Positions 51,627 through 60,827 of a stretch of 64,000 nt of DNA are shown here, in pieces. This stretch comes from Mycolicibacterium moriokaense. Lineage in GTDB: Bacteria > Actinomycetota > Actinomycetes > Mycobacteriales > Mycobacteriaceae. The notes below the pieces were generated by a model that worked only from the letters and a program-made list of their open reading frames with translations, made no database searches and had not been told where the DNA came from. Position 1 is the first letter of the stretch. Every line of letters begins with the position of its first letter. The stretch spans positions 62,001 through 126,000 of the forward strand of contig NZ_QQBJ01000012.1 in NCBI RefSeq assembly GCF_003347205.1, written 5' to 3'. The position numbers and the translations under genes are program-made.

Positions 51627-52937
51627 TTATCTCGGGCGATGGGTACGTAACGGCTCGGGCAGCAGGTCGCCGTGCGCGGCGGTCAGTTCGTCGCACAGCT
51701 TCCAGATCTGGTCGACGCTCAGGGTGGCGGCGGTGTTCGGGTCGACCATCGCGGCGGCACGCACCAGGCGCGGATCGCCCTCGACGGCGGCGCGCACGGT
51801 CAGGTCCACCGGGCCGAGGAAGCCGCGGTTGAGCGCCGCGCACTGCGGCGGCAGGTCGCCGACCTTCATCGGATGGGCGCCCAGGGCGTCCAGCAGCGTC
51901 GGCACCTCGACGGCCAGCCCGTCGGGCAGGTTGGTGATCAGCCCGTCGTTGGCGACGTTGGCGGAGATGACGCGCGGCGTCCCGGTCTCCAGCGAGTGGA
52001 TGACCTGCGGTGCGTACTCGGTGGACGTGGTGTCGATGGCCAGCGCCTGCGTGTCGGCCAATTCGCTTTTGATGCGCGCATATTCGGCCAGGTTGGCTTC
52101 GCTGATCGAGACGTATTCGCCGACGTTGATGCGCAGCCGTTCGATCTCTTTCGGGTCATGGAGGTACCACGGCACGTATTCGCTGCTGTGCTCGCTGGTT
52201 TCGGTGGGGTAGTAGCCCAGCCGCCGGTACATGTCGACGCGCACCCGCCTGCGCAGTTCCGGGTCGGCGGCGATGCGCTGGTCCAGCAGCGGGTAGAGAT
52301 TCTGGCCGTCGCGTTCCCAGCGCAGCACCCATGCCTGGTGGTTGACGCCGGCCGACCAGTAGGACACCTCGTCGTAGGGCACGTCGATCAGCTCGCACAG
52401 GCCGACCATCGTCCAGTACACGGAGTGGCACAGGCCCAGCACCTTCAGTTGCGGCGCGACGGCGCGAAGGTACGTGACGTTCATGGCCATCGGGTTGGTG
52501 TAGTTCAGCAGCCAGGCGTCGGGGCACACCGCGGCCATGTCTTCGGCGATGCCGGCCAGCACCGGGAAAGTCCGCAGCCCGCGGAAGATTCCGCCGACGC
52601 CGATGGTGTCGCCGATGGTCTGGTTCAGCCCGTAGCGGGCCGGGATCTCGAAGTCGCGGACCGTGGCCTCGTGCATACCGACGGCGATGACGTTGATGAC
52701 GTAGTCCGCGCCGTCGAGTGCGCGACGGCGGTCACGGGTAGCGACGACCTCCGGCTCGGCGCCGGCTGCGACGGCGGTGGCGCGGGCGATCGCCTCCGCC
52801 GTCTGCAGCCGGCCATCATCGATGTCGTGCAGCACCACCCGCACCGAGCCGAGCTCGGGGAACGACAGGATGTCGCCGAGCAGTTCGCGGGTGAACTCAA
52901 CGCTGCCCGCACCGATGATGACGATGGTGGGTTTCAC
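51627..52937 (-). CDS. GH4 family glycosidase (MelA/LplD-like)
   Basis: 436 residues from a GTG overlapping the transporter stop by 4 bp. The GH4 features are an N-terminal NAD fold (IVIIGAGSVEFTRELLGD), NYTNPMA, the metal-site Cys in GLCHSV (near 165) and His in GVNHQAW (near 195). GH4 enzymes use NAD+ and Mn2+ for a redox elimination mechanism; this subtype resembles alpha-galactosidases/alpha-galacturonidases. No signal peptide, so it acts on imported sugar. Confidence 0.88.
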   Translation of the reverse strand: MKPTIVIIGAGSVEFTRELLGDILSFPELGSVRVVLHDIDDGRLQTAEAIARATAVAAGAEPEVVATRDRRRALDGADYVINVIAVGMHEATVRDFEIPARYGLNQTIGDTIGVGGIFRGLRTFPVLAGIAEDMAAVCPDAWLLNYTNPMAMNVTYLRAVAPQLKVLGLCHSVYWTMVGLCELIDVPYDEVSYWSAGVNHQAWVLRWERDGQNLYPLLDQRIAADPELRRRVRVDMYRRLGYYPTETSEHSSEYVPWYLHDPKEIERLRINVGEYVSISEANLAEYARIKSELADTQALAIDTTSTEYAPQVIHSLETGTPRVISANVANDGLITNLPDGLAVEVPTLLDALGAHPMKVGDLPPQCAALNRGFLGPVDLTVRAAVEGDPRLVRAAAMVDPNTAATLSVDQIWKLCDELTAAHGDLLPEPLRTHRPR

Positions 52938-53896
52938 CGGGGCGCCTTGCTCTCCGCCGGTGCGTCGTGCACCACCGCTTCGGTCAGGTCTTCGCCGCGT
53001 TTCTCGTCGCTGTAGACCATCAGCGTCGAGCCGATGAGCGCCAGCACGATGCCGATCGCTCCGTAGGGCGTGGGCAGCGTCTGGTAGGCGATCAGCGAGA
53101 TGACGACGGTCAGCGCGGGCGCCAGCGCGTTGGTGGTCGGCGCCACGATGGAGGCCTTGCCGCGGGCCAGCGCCATCACCAGGAACAGCGCGCCGACGGC
53201 GTTGAGTACCTGGGTCACTGCCGTCAGAGCCGGTGCCTGCCAGGGGAAGTCGGTGGGGAAGCCGCCGAGCATGATCAGCGCGACGGGGATCAGCGCCAGC
53301 CCCGTGATGGTCATCCAGCCGAACGTGGTGGCCTCGTTGACGCCGATGGTCGCCGCCTTGCGCATGAAGAACGCCTGCACGCCCCACGCCACGCAGATCA
53401 GGATCGCCAGCAGCAGCCACGGGCCCGAGGAGCCCTCGGAACTGCCGCCGCTGATGGAGAACAACACGATCGCGGCGAGCGCCATCACCAGGCCGACGGC
53501 GGCCAGCGCCTTGAGCCGTTCACGCAGCAGCAGCATCGCCATCAGCACGGTGATCGCCGGGGAGATGGAGATGATCGGGAAGATCAGGTAGGCCGGGCCC
53601 ATCGTCAGCGCCGCGAACAACACGAGCTGGCCGCCTGCGCCGGTGAAGCCGATCAGCAGGCCGTAGATGGTGGCCTGCGGGCGGCGGTCCCAGCGTTCGC
53701 CGCGCAGAATGAACGCCGCGGGGATGATCATCGTCAGCGCCCAGATGCTGTAGATCATCTCGTCGGGATAGCCGTACTTGTCGGCGGGCAGCGCGGAGAA
53801 CGCGCCCCAGACACCCCAGAACAGGATGAGCAGGGCAGCGTAGAAGATCCAGCTGCGGGTCCGGCCGGTGGCGGCCGTCGTGTCAGTCACTTTCAT
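52934..53896 (-). CDS. EamA/DMT family transporter
   Basis: 320 residues with about ten membrane helices arranged as two EamA repeats (ILFWGVWGAFSALPADKYG; second repeat from about 155). Related to glucose/ribose-type and metabolite carriers of the drug/metabolite superfamily. It follows the kinase with no gap and overlaps the GH4 gene (GTGA). An exporter or alternative sugar carrier inside an ABC-import operon is unusual. Confidence 0.85.
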   Translation of the reverse strand: MKVTDTTAATGRTRSWIFYAALLILFWGVWGAFSALPADKYGYPDEMIYSIWALTMIIPAAFILRGERWDRRPQATIYGLLIGFTGAGGQLVLFAALTMGPAYLIFPIISISPAITVLMAMLLLRERLKALAAVGLVMALAAIVLFSISGGSSEGSSGPWLLLAILICVAWGVQAFFMRKAATIGVNEATTFGWMTITGLALIPVALIMLGGFPTDFPWQAPALTAVTQVLNAVGALFLVMALARGKASIVAPTTNALAPALTVVISLIAYQTLPTPYGAIGIVLALIGSTLMVYSDEKRGEDLTEAVVHDAPAESKAPR

Positions 53897-54874
53897 TCAC
53901 CTCGTCGAGTTGTTCTCGGAGAGTTGTTGCACCGCAGCCGCACTCAGCGGACGGCCGCTGTGTTTGGCGGCGTACAGTGCGGCGCCCACCGCCGGGTCTA
54001 GACGCGGGCGCTGGAGGTCGTAGGCGGCGGTCGTGCGCCGGAGCGCTTCGACGAACAGGCCGAGATAGCCGTCGTCGGAAAACATGCCGCCGGAATAGGA
54101 CACCGGCACGGTCTCGTCGTCGGTGAAGCCGACGAGCGTGCGGGTGGTTTCGATCAGCGTGACGAGTTCGGCGGTGGCGGCGGACAGGATGCGGGTCGCC
54201 GTCCCGTCGCCGGTGTTCGCGGCCTCGCAGACGGTGGTGGCCAGGGCGGCGATCTGGCTGCGGTTGCCCTTCCACGTGTCGATCACCAGGCTGACGGCGT
54301 CGAGATCGCCGGCGATCTGCAGGCGGTCCTTCATCAGTTGATGCAGCGCGGTTTCTGGCAGCCGGCCGTCGCTCATCCGGGAGAACGCGTTGAGGCCCTG
54401 TGTGGCAATCCAATACGCGGAGCCTTCGTCGCCGAACAGTTCGCCCCAGCCGCCGACGCGGTGGCCGACGCCCTGCCGTTCGCCGTAGGTCATCGACCCG
54501 GTGCCGCTGATGACGTTGATGCCGTCCTCACCGGCCAGGGAGCCGGCCCAGCCGCACACCATGTCGTTGTCGCAGCTGTAGCGGTCGTGGCCGAGCACGC
54601 CCGCCGGAACCGAGTCGAGCGCGTCGATGTCGCCGCTGGCCTCGCCGTAGCCGGGTAGGCCGAAGAACGCGGCGTCGATGTCTTTGGTCGCTATGTCCGC
54701 TTGGGAGCAGATGTCGGTGACACCTTGCGTCAGGGTCTTTTCGACGACCTCGAATCCGTCGTTGAAGTAGTACGACGTGGGGGCGGTGGCGCGGGCGATG
54801 ACGCGGCCGGTGTCGTCGATGAGCGCCAGGGCGGTCTTCGAACCGCCGCCGTCAACTCCGAGATATGTCGCCAT
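53897..54874 (-). CDS. BadF/BadG-type amino sugar kinase
   Basis: 325 residues, ASKHA fold. The phosphate-1 loop GVDGGGSKTALALID is at 6-20, then SGTGSMTYG and the adenosine motif SGGMFSDDG. The family includes N-acetylglucosamine and glucosamine kinases. With AgaS- and GatZ-like neighbours it probably phosphorylates a hexosamine or hexose released by the GH4 enzyme. Confidence 0.85.
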   Translation of the reverse strand: MATYLGVDGGGSKTALALIDDTGRVIARATAPTSYYFNDGFEVVEKTLTQGVTDICSQADIATKDIDAAFFGLPGYGEASGDIDALDSVPAGVLGHDRYSCDNDMVCGWAGSLAGEDGINVISGTGSMTYGERQGVGHRVGGWGELFGDEGSAYWIATQGLNAFSRMSDGRLPETALHQLMKDRLQIAGDLDAVSLVIDTWKGNRSQIAALATTVCEAANTGDGTATRILSAATAELVTLIETTRTLVGFTDDETVPVSYSGGMFSDDGYLGLFVEALRRTTAAYDLQRPRLDPAVGAALYAAKHSGRPLSAAAVQQLSENNSTR

Positions 54875-54876
54875 GT

Positions 54877-56010
54877 CTACTCTCCGCTCGTGGTCAGCGG
54901 GTGGATGGTGACGCCCTGCACGACGCGGTTGACCTCACCGGAGGGGAACGGGTTGTCGGGCGTCTTGCCGTGCTCCAGCGCGGTGAACAGCGCCAGATAC
55001 TGGGCGAAGGTCAGATAGGGCAGGGCGACCAGTGCGTCGTCGACGCCGTCGAGTCCCGGCAATACGACTGCGGGACCGTGGCTTTCGGGGATGGGCTCGG
55101 TGGCGAGCACCGCGACCGCGTCCTCGCCGAGCTGGGCGCGGATCTCGGCGATGATGTCGAGGTCGTAGCGACGGGTGTAGGGGTTCGTCGAGACGTAGAC
55201 GGTGACCAGCGTGTCGCCGTCGAGCGCGGCCTTGGGGCCGTGCCGGAACCCGAGCGGGGAGTCGAAGTAGGTGACGACCTCGCCCGCGGTCAGTTCGAGC
55301 ATCTTCAGCGCGGACTCGCGGGCCAGTCCTTCGAGCGGCCCGCTGCCGAGGAAGACGAACCGCTGCTTCTTCGCCTGGGCGAGCGCCTTGATGTCGGGTT
55401 GCAGGTCGGCGACGCGCTCGGCGGCGGTGGCGAGCGTCTCGCCGTCGTGCGCGGTGGCCGGGCCGAGCAGCTTGAGGCACGTCAGCAGCATCGAGGTCAG
55501 GCTCGAGGTCATGGCGAAGCCGGTGTCGTTGGTGCGCTCCGGCATGTAGACGACGCGGGAGTTGGCGCGGCCCAGGTGGTTTCGGCCGAGTTCGCCGTCG
55601 CGGTCGCAGGTGAGGACGAGGTGCCAGACGTCGTCGACGAGGTCGTCGGCGAGCGCTGTGGTGGCGAGGCTTTCGGGGCTGTTGCCGGAGCGGCCGAACG
55701 ACACCATCAGCGTCGGGGTGTGCGGCTCGAGGAAGTCGAGGGGGGTCGCGACGATGTCGGTGGTCGGCACGGCCTCGACGCGACGGCCGAGGTGACGCCG
55801 CAGCGCGGGCGTCGCGATCTCGCCGATGAAGGCCGAGCTGCCGGCGCCGGTCAGCACGATGCGGATGTCGGGGCGGGCGGTGACGGCGCGCAGGAAGCCG
55901 GCGACATCGGGGTCGTCGACTGCGGCGACCTCGCGCCAGACGCCGGGTTGCTGGCCGATCTCGAGGATCGTTGCGCCGCCATCTGTTTGGGCGGGAACGG
56001 TACGCGTCAT
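54877..56010 (-). CDS. agaS: SIS-domain sugar isomerase/deaminase (AgaS-like)
   Basis: 377 residues with two SIS domains (about 45-200 and 210-360). Sugar-phosphate loops are TGAGSSAFIG, SFGRSGNSPES and a SPLGFRHGPKAALDGDT segment with the catalytic-type EVVTYFDSPLGF. No glutaminase domain, so not GlmS. AgaS acts on galactosamine-6-phosphate. It overlaps the GatZ-like gene by 4 bp. Confidence 0.83.
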   Translation of the reverse strand: MTRTVPAQTDGGATILEIGQQPGVWREVAAVDDPDVAGFLRAVTARPDIRIVLTGAGSSAFIGEIATPALRRHLGRRVEAVPTTDIVATPLDFLEPHTPTLMVSFGRSGNSPESLATTALADDLVDDVWHLVLTCDRDGELGRNHLGRANSRVVYMPERTNDTGFAMTSSLTSMLLTCLKLLGPATAHDGETLATAAERVADLQPDIKALAQAKKQRFVFLGSGPLEGLARESALKMLELTAGEVVTYFDSPLGFRHGPKAALDGDTLVTVYVSTNPYTRRYDLDIIAEIRAQLGEDAVAVLATEPIPESHGPAVVLPGLDGVDDALVALPYLTFAQYLALFTALEHGKTPDNPFPSGEVNRVVQGVTIHPLTTSGE

Positions 56011-57305
56011 TGGGTCACTCCAGTCACGGCTCGGGCATAGGGGCGCATCGCGTCGCGGATGCGATCGATGACGAGGTCCTGTGCGGTGGGCTCTAGTTCT
56101 TCGGCGCGGATCCGGTCGTACTGGTACGGCAGGAACTGGCTGATCAGGGGCAGCGGGATGCCGATGCGGTCGAGGTTCTCGAGCAGGGTGCGCCGGGCGG
56201 CGTCGACTTCGTCGTCGGCCCAGTAATAGCGCAGCCGGTCGCTGTAGCTGTAGCGGCGCGCGGTGCGCTGGGTGAGCGGGTCGCCGTCGTAGTAGCCCTG
56301 CCAGTACTCGGGGTTCGCGAGCATCCGGCGCTCGACGACCTCGATGAGGTTTGAGCGCGACGGCCGCGGCAGGAGTTCGTCTTCGATGCGGGCCAGCGCG
56401 AAGAGGGCCTCGCGCATGGCGAAGGTCAGGCCGGGCCCGACTTTCAGGACGGCCCAGTGATCTTCGACGAGTTCTTTGAGCTGCGCCGGGCGTTGATAGT
56501 CGGTGGAGTGGGCTTCGAAGACCAGGTGGTCCTCGTTGTCGAGAACGTTGCGCAATTCCGTGGTGGCGCCGCGCTGGTAGTCGAAGACGTGGAGGTGGTC
56601 GAACTCGACGCCGGGTTGCACCACCAGGGCGGCGACGCGGGGCCACACGTGGTCGAGGCCGGCGTCATCGAAGGCTTTGCGGTGCGCGGCGATGGTGCGG
56701 CGGGCGCGGTCGGCGGGGGTGGGGGCGACGGTGTCGAGGGTTTCGTGGGCGCCGCCGGGGACGGGCACCTCGGTGCCGATGACGTACATGGGCTTGTCTG
56801 CGTTCGCCGAGTCTTCGGCGATCCGCATGAGGCGGGCGGTGCGGGCGGCGACGGTGTCGTCGTCGAGGACTTTCGGGTCATCGGCGCACGGCATTGAGCA
56901 GTCGAGGTGGATCTTGGCGTAACCGGCGTCGACGTATTCGGCGATGAGCGTTTCGGCCTTTGCCATTGCGGTGTCGGCGTTTTCGCGTTGCCAGCGGTTG
57001 GGGCCCAGGTGGTCGCCGCCGAGGACGACGCGGTTGCGGGGGAAGTCGTGTTGGTCGGCGATGGTGTGCACCATGTCGCGGAAGTCGGCGGGGCGCATGC
57101 CGGTGTAGCCGCCGTACTGGTCGACCTGGTTGGAGGTCGCCTCGATCAGCACGTAGGTGCTGTCGGCGGCGGCTTGGCCGATGGCGGCTTCGACGACGGT
57201 GGGGTGGGCCGAGCAGACGGAGTAGACCCCGACGGCCTCGCCGGCCTTGTGCCGGCTGATGGTGTCGGCCAGCCAGTTGACGCGGCTGTCGGACATTTGC
57301 AACAT
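56007..57305 (-). CDS. GatZ/KbaZ-like tagatose-bisphosphate aldolase subunit
   Basis: About 432 residues; the start is either the ATG at 57305 or the one at 57296. Matches the GatZ/KbaZ barrel: GVYSVCSAHPTVVEAA, EATSNQVDQYGGYTGMRP, LGGDHLGPNRWQ, HLDCSMPCADDP and a FEAHSTDYQ segment. In enteric bacteria this non-catalytic subunit works with GatY/KbaY, which is not in the window. It is first in the operon, facing the DeoR repressor. Confidence 0.85.
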   Translation of the reverse strand: MLQMSDSRVNWLADTISRHKAGEAVGVYSVCSAHPTVVEAAIGQAAADSTYVLIEATSNQVDQYGGYTGMRPADFRDMVHTIADQHDFPRNRVVLGGDHLGPNRWQRENADTAMAKAETLIAEYVDAGYAKIHLDCSMPCADDPKVLDDDTVAARTARLMRIAEDSANADKPMYVIGTEVPVPGGAHETLDTVAPTPADRARRTIAAHRKAFDDAGLDHVWPRVAALVVQPGVEFDHLHVFDYQRGATTELRNVLDNEDHLVFEAHSTDYQRPAQLKELVEDHWAVLKVGPGLTFAMREALFALARIEDELLPRPSRSNLIEVVERRMLANPEYWQGYYDGDPLTQRTARRYSYSDRLRYYWADDEVDAARRTLLENLDRIGIPLPLISQFLPYQYDRIRAEELEPTAQDLVIDRIRDAMRPYARAVTGVTQ

Positions 57306-57351
57306 GAACCGATCGTGGAATGCTCGCTCATAGTGCGCAATGGATGAGCGC

Positions 57352-57378
57352 CAAACGATCAGTTTTAGTGATCGTTTG
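57352..57378. promoter_or_regulatory. Perfect 10-bp dyad, probable DeoR operator
   Basis: CAAACGATCA (57352-57361) and TGATCGTTTG (57369-57378) are exact inverted repeats with a 7-bp spacer GTTTTAG, midway between the divergent sugar operon and the DeoR gene. Position and symmetry make it the operator for both directions. Confidence 0.75.
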
Positions 57379-57402
57379 CAGTGAGGTGGAGGAGCCGGGT
57401 TT

Positions 57403-58188
57403 ATGTCGATCAGGCGCACCGACCGGATGCGTCAGGTGCTGTCGCTGCTGCGGGGGCACGGCGAAGTCGATGCGCAAAAACTGCGGGCGGAGCTGGGGGT
57501 ATCGGCGGCGACGCTGCGGCGCGACCTGGCGGAACTGGAGGAGCAGGGGCTGCTGGTGCGCACGCACGGCGGGGCGCGGGCGCTGGACCCGAGCGGCAGC
57601 GAGATCCCGGTGCGGCTGCGGGATCACCGGATGTTCGCGATCAAGAAGCGGATCGCCCAGCATGCGGCGGCGCTGGTGCCGCCGGGTCCGCAGGCGGTGG
57701 CGTTGACGGGCGGGGTGACGACGGGCGAGGTGGCGCGGTCGCTGAAGGGCAGGCCGCAGATGACGATCGTGACGAACTCGCTGACGATCGCGGCGGACTG
57801 CGCGGTGGACGCGCACATGAAGGTGATCGCGACGGGCGGGCTGGTGCGGGGGAATTCGCTGGAGGCGGTAGGGCCGATGAGTGAGCACGCGTTTCAGGTG
57901 ATCAACGTGGGCACGGCGGTGCTGGGTGCGGACGGGATGTCGGCGGAGGTCGGTGCGACGACGTATGACGAGGCGGAGGCGCGCACGGCGATCGCGATGG
58001 CGGCCAACGCGCAGCGGGTGATCGTGGCGGTCGACGGCTCGAAGATCGGGAAGGTGACGCTGGCAAAGATGGTGGCGCTCAACGAGATCGACCACTTGGT
58101 GACGGACTCGACGGCCGATGGCGGGCAGTTGGAGCGGATCGGCGCGGGGGGTGTGCAGGTGCACGTGGTCGAGGTGGGGGACGACTGA
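57403..58188 (+). CDS. DeoR-family transcriptional repressor
   Basis: 261 residues. N-terminal helix-turn-helix with DAQKLRAELGVSAATLRRDL and the DeoR signature ending RTHGGA. The sensor domain (80-240) has TGGVTTGEVAR, NSLTIA, GADG and DGSKIGK, the sugar-phosphate site. It starts after GGTGGAGGAG. It very likely represses the divergent amino sugar operon and releases in response to a sugar phosphate. Confidence 0.88.
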   Translation: MSIRRTDRMRQVLSLLRGHGEVDAQKLRAELGVSAATLRRDLAELEEQGLLVRTHGGARALDPSGSEIPVRLRDHRMFAIKKRIAQHAAALVPPGPQAVALTGGVTTGEVARSLKGRPQMTIVTNSLTIAADCAVDAHMKVIATGGLVRGNSLEAVGPMSEHAFQVINVGTAVLGADGMSAEVGATTYDEAEARTAIAMAANAQRVIVAVDGSKIGKVTLAKMVALNEIDHLVTDSTADGGQLERIGAGGVQVHVVEVGDD

Positions 58189-58258
58189 CCGTCAGTTGAC
58201 GGGATGAACGGGGACCGTGGCGCTGTTGAACAGGGCAAACGCCGTAAGGGGTGTAGCG

Positions 58259-59122
58259 ATGTCGACTGAGCAGACGGGTTTCCACAGCGGCGAACTCGCG
58301 GTGCAGCGACGGGCAGGCGTCGAGGCGGAGGCCGCCCGGTTGCGGCCGATGATGGCGCCGGGCGAGTTGCGCGGCGGTGCCCCTGCGTTCCTGGCGCACG
58401 CGTCGTTCGCCGCGATGGCCGCGCGTGATGGCGACGGCCGCTTGTGGACTTCCCCGTTGATCGGGCCGCCGGGGTCCCTGGCGGCGACGGCGCCGACCCG
58501 ATTGGCGCTGCGCGACACGCTGCCGGTCGGCGACCCGTTGCGAGGGCTGCCTTCCGGGCAGTCGGTCGGGTTTGTCGTGGTGGACTTCGCGGCCAAGCGT
58601 CGCCTTCGCATCAACGGCACGCTGGACGTAACCGACGGCGGCCTTCTTCAGGTGGATGTCGTGCAGGCTTACGGGAACTGCCCGCAGTACATTCATCCAC
58701 GGCGGATCGATGGCGAAGGCGCGGGGCCCGCAGTCGATTCCGACGCCGAGCAGGGTGCTGTGCTCGGTGACGACGACATCGCGCTGATCGGTTCGGCGGA
58801 TACGTTCTTTCTCGGCACCACGCATCCCGAGCGGGGCAACGATGCATCGCATCGCGGAGGCCCGGCGGGATTCGTGCACGCCGACCACAACACCGTCAGT
58901 TGGCCGGACTTCCCGGGCAACAACATGTTCAACAGCATGGGCAATCTCGAGATCGACCCGACGGCGGCGCTGCTGTTCATCGACTTCGAGCGCGGCCGCG
59001 CACTTCAGTTGTCGGGCAGGGCGGTTGTCGACTTTGAGCAGCCGGCCGGCAACGGCGACACCGGGCGCCGGGTGCGCTTCACCACCGAGCGTGTGGTCAG
59101 GAGCCGGCGGCCCCTGCGGTAG
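58259..59122 (+). CDS. Pyridoxamine-phosphate-oxidase-like split-barrel protein
   Basis: 287 residues. Two halves of an FMN-binding split barrel: SFAAMAARDGDGRLWTSPL, then VGFVVVDFAAKRRLRINGTL and, in the second half, GFVHADHNTVSWPDFPGNNMFNS followed by LLFIDFERGRALQLSGRA. Such proteins bind flavin and act as oxidoreductases of unknown substrate. It is 70 bp downstream of the DeoR gene and may be its own unit. Confidence 0.82.
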   Translation: MSTEQTGFHSGELAVQRRAGVEAEAARLRPMMAPGELRGGAPAFLAHASFAAMAARDGDGRLWTSPLIGPPGSLAATAPTRLALRDTLPVGDPLRGLPSGQSVGFVVVDFAAKRRLRINGTLDVTDGGLLQVDVVQAYGNCPQYIHPRRIDGEGAGPAVDSDAEQGAVLGDDDIALIGSADTFFLGTTHPERGNDASHRGGPAGFVHADHNTVSWPDFPGNNMFNSMGNLEIDPTAALLFIDFERGRALQLSGRAVVDFEQPAGNGDTGRRVRFTTERVVRSRRPLR

Positions 59123-59126
59123 CGAG

Positions 59127-60530
59127 CTATGGCAGCACGGTCTTCATCAACATCACGTTGTAGTCGTTCCATTCGGACAGGTTGAAGTAGAGCGTCTTAC
59201 CCGTCGACCAGGGGTGCAGGAACGGTGCGTAGATGCCGCCGGGGTACTGCATGGATGGGACGAGCAACTGCTCGGGACTCCAGGGTCCCTGCGGTGCAGG
59301 CGCGGTCCTGAAGACGACGTCGTTGGCGCCGTTGCAGTACATCGCCAGGTACTGCTTGAGGTAGGTGTTGTACTGGGCCGACATTTCGCCGACGGGGCCC
59401 GGGATAACGGGTGTCGCGGCCCCGGGATCGCCGGGTACCCAGGCGTTGCGGTCGTTGTTCCAGTACTCGTAGCGGGTGGGGTCGGGGATCGAGTTGGGGG
59501 CGACGCGCGCTATGAACGCGGAGCCGCTGCGGCCGGCGGGTGTGCCGAACGAGTAGATGTAGGGGTCGCCGGGGCCGGGCTTGAGGAACGCGCCCTGCTG
59601 GAAGTTCTCGTTCCCGGGAGCGTGCCGGGCGCCGGGGATGGAGTTCTCCCGCGGCGTGCGGACGGATCCGGGGTAGATGCCCCAGCGGTCGCCGTTGTCG
59701 GGTGACACCGCGATGGCCGAGTAGTTGGTTGTCCACGCGCCGTTGGCATCCCAGCTCTTGATGGACATGTAGTTGAGGTACTGCTTGCCGCCGACGGAGA
59801 TGCCCGCGGTGGGGATGATGCCGGTCTCGTCAGGTGCCCACTTGGTGCTGTTGATGATCTGCCGGGAGATGCCGGGGGCCCACATCGGGGAGTTGGACAC
59901 CTTGACGGTGTCAGCAAGGGCGTCGTCCTGGCTGCGGAAGAGCACGTTGTAGCGCCACTGGTTGCCGGGGGCGCTGCAGTAGCCGGAGGTGTCGCCGAAG
60001 GCCATCAGGATTTGGCGGGATCCGTTGTCCCACATGATGCCGAGGTCGGTTCCGGAGACGGCGAAGCGTTGCAGTGTGTTGTTGGGGCTGTTGGGTCCGG
60101 TGACCCAGCCGACGAGGGAGGTTCCCGGCGGTTGGGCGGGCGGCGGAGCAGGAGCGGGAGCGGGGGCGGCCTGCGGAATCGGCTGTGCGTCCGGCGATTG
60201 CGGATTGGCCGGTGGGGCTGGCGGAGGTGCGACTCCGGCTTCCTTTTTCACCTGGCCTTGTGGGGTGAATGCGTTGAGGAGGCCGCGCGTCAGCTTTCCG
60301 ATTTGAGGTAGCGGTGAGTTCGCCTTGGCGTAGGCAGGGCGGTGGCCGACGGGTGGACCGCCGGTGGTGGGCAGCGGTTGAGCGGGCGCAGGGACCTGGG
60401 GTTGTGCGGCGGCGGCCTCGGGGGTGCAGGGCTCGGCGAGGGCGGGTGGGGCGATGCCGGTGGCGGCGCACAGGCCGATGGCACACGCCGATGCCACCGA
60501 TGCCGAAGCGATTCGGAGATGCACTGGCAT
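59127..60530 (-). CDS. DUF4185 (GH183-type) secreted arabinan hydrolase candidate
   Basis: 467 residues. A Sec signal (cleaved after ALA, about residue 32) is followed by a Pro/Ala-rich linker (to about 140) and the DUF4185 beta-propeller: DLGIMWDNG, MAFGDTSGYC, YSAIAVSPDNGDRWGIYPG, NFQQGAFLKPGPGDPYIYSFG and a final NLSEWNDYNVMLMKT. DUF4185 proteins of GH183 are endo-D-arabinanases acting on mycobacterial arabinogalactan, so a wall-remodelling role is likely. GTCAC repeats upstream suggest MtrA control. Confidence 0.85.
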   Translation of the reverse strand: MPVHLRIASASVASACAIGLCAATGIAPPALAEPCTPEAAAAQPQVPAPAQPLPTTGGPPVGHRPAYAKANSPLPQIGKLTRGLLNAFTPQGQVKKEAGVAPPPAPPANPQSPDAQPIPQAAPAPAPAPPPAQPPGTSLVGWVTGPNSPNNTLQRFAVSGTDLGIMWDNGSRQILMAFGDTSGYCSAPGNQWRYNVLFRSQDDALADTVKVSNSPMWAPGISRQIINSTKWAPDETGIIPTAGISVGGKQYLNYMSIKSWDANGAWTTNYSAIAVSPDNGDRWGIYPGSVRTPRENSIPGARHAPGNENFQQGAFLKPGPGDPYIYSFGTPAGRSGSAFIARVAPNSIPDPTRYEYWNNDRNAWVPGDPGAATPVIPGPVGEMSAQYNTYLKQYLAMYCNGANDVVFRTAPAPQGPWSPEQLLVPSMQYPGGIYAPFLHPWSTGKTLYFNLSEWNDYNVMLMKTVLP

Positions 60531-60583
60531 GACACGCCTTTCACGAGACGCGACGACATCGCGACACCGGTCAGTTAACTCAT

Positions 60584-60615
60584 GTGACGATAGTGACGTT
60601 TGTGACTGATGTGCT
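60584..60615 (-). promoter_or_regulatory. GTCAC repeats in 9-bp phase, MtrA-like site
   Basis: Read on the minus strand, AGCAC, GTCAC, GTCAC and GTCAC occur at exact 9-bp intervals, 54-85 bp upstream of the arabinan hydrolase start. Mycobacterial MtrA recognises GTCAC-type direct repeats with this spacing and controls wall enzymes. The 297-bp gap up to the MFS gene holds nothing else convincing. Confidence 0.5.
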
Positions 60616-60827
60616 CAGTGATACCTGATGGGTATGCATCCGAGACCGTGTCGCTATACATCGTTGTAATTCGGCTGATGCCAGGTCGACGTGCTGCGCC
60701 TGTCTTGGGCGTGGTGTTCTCGAGCTCTGTCAGCGCTCGCTCGATTTGCCTGAACTCCTCGCGCACCTGACCAACATGATGGTGTGTCGACCCCTGACCG
60801 TCCTCGAACTCGTCCCGCAGACGCCGC

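Noticed and set aside
60575-60766. A 63-codon minus-strand frame (REEFRQIERALTELEN...) between the arabinan hydrolase and MFS genes
   Set aside because: The sequence is helix-like and the frame stays open further upstream, but it has no good start or ribosome site, its codon use lacks the strong GC bias of neighbours, and it contains the GTCAC regulatory repeats. Not annotated as a gene.
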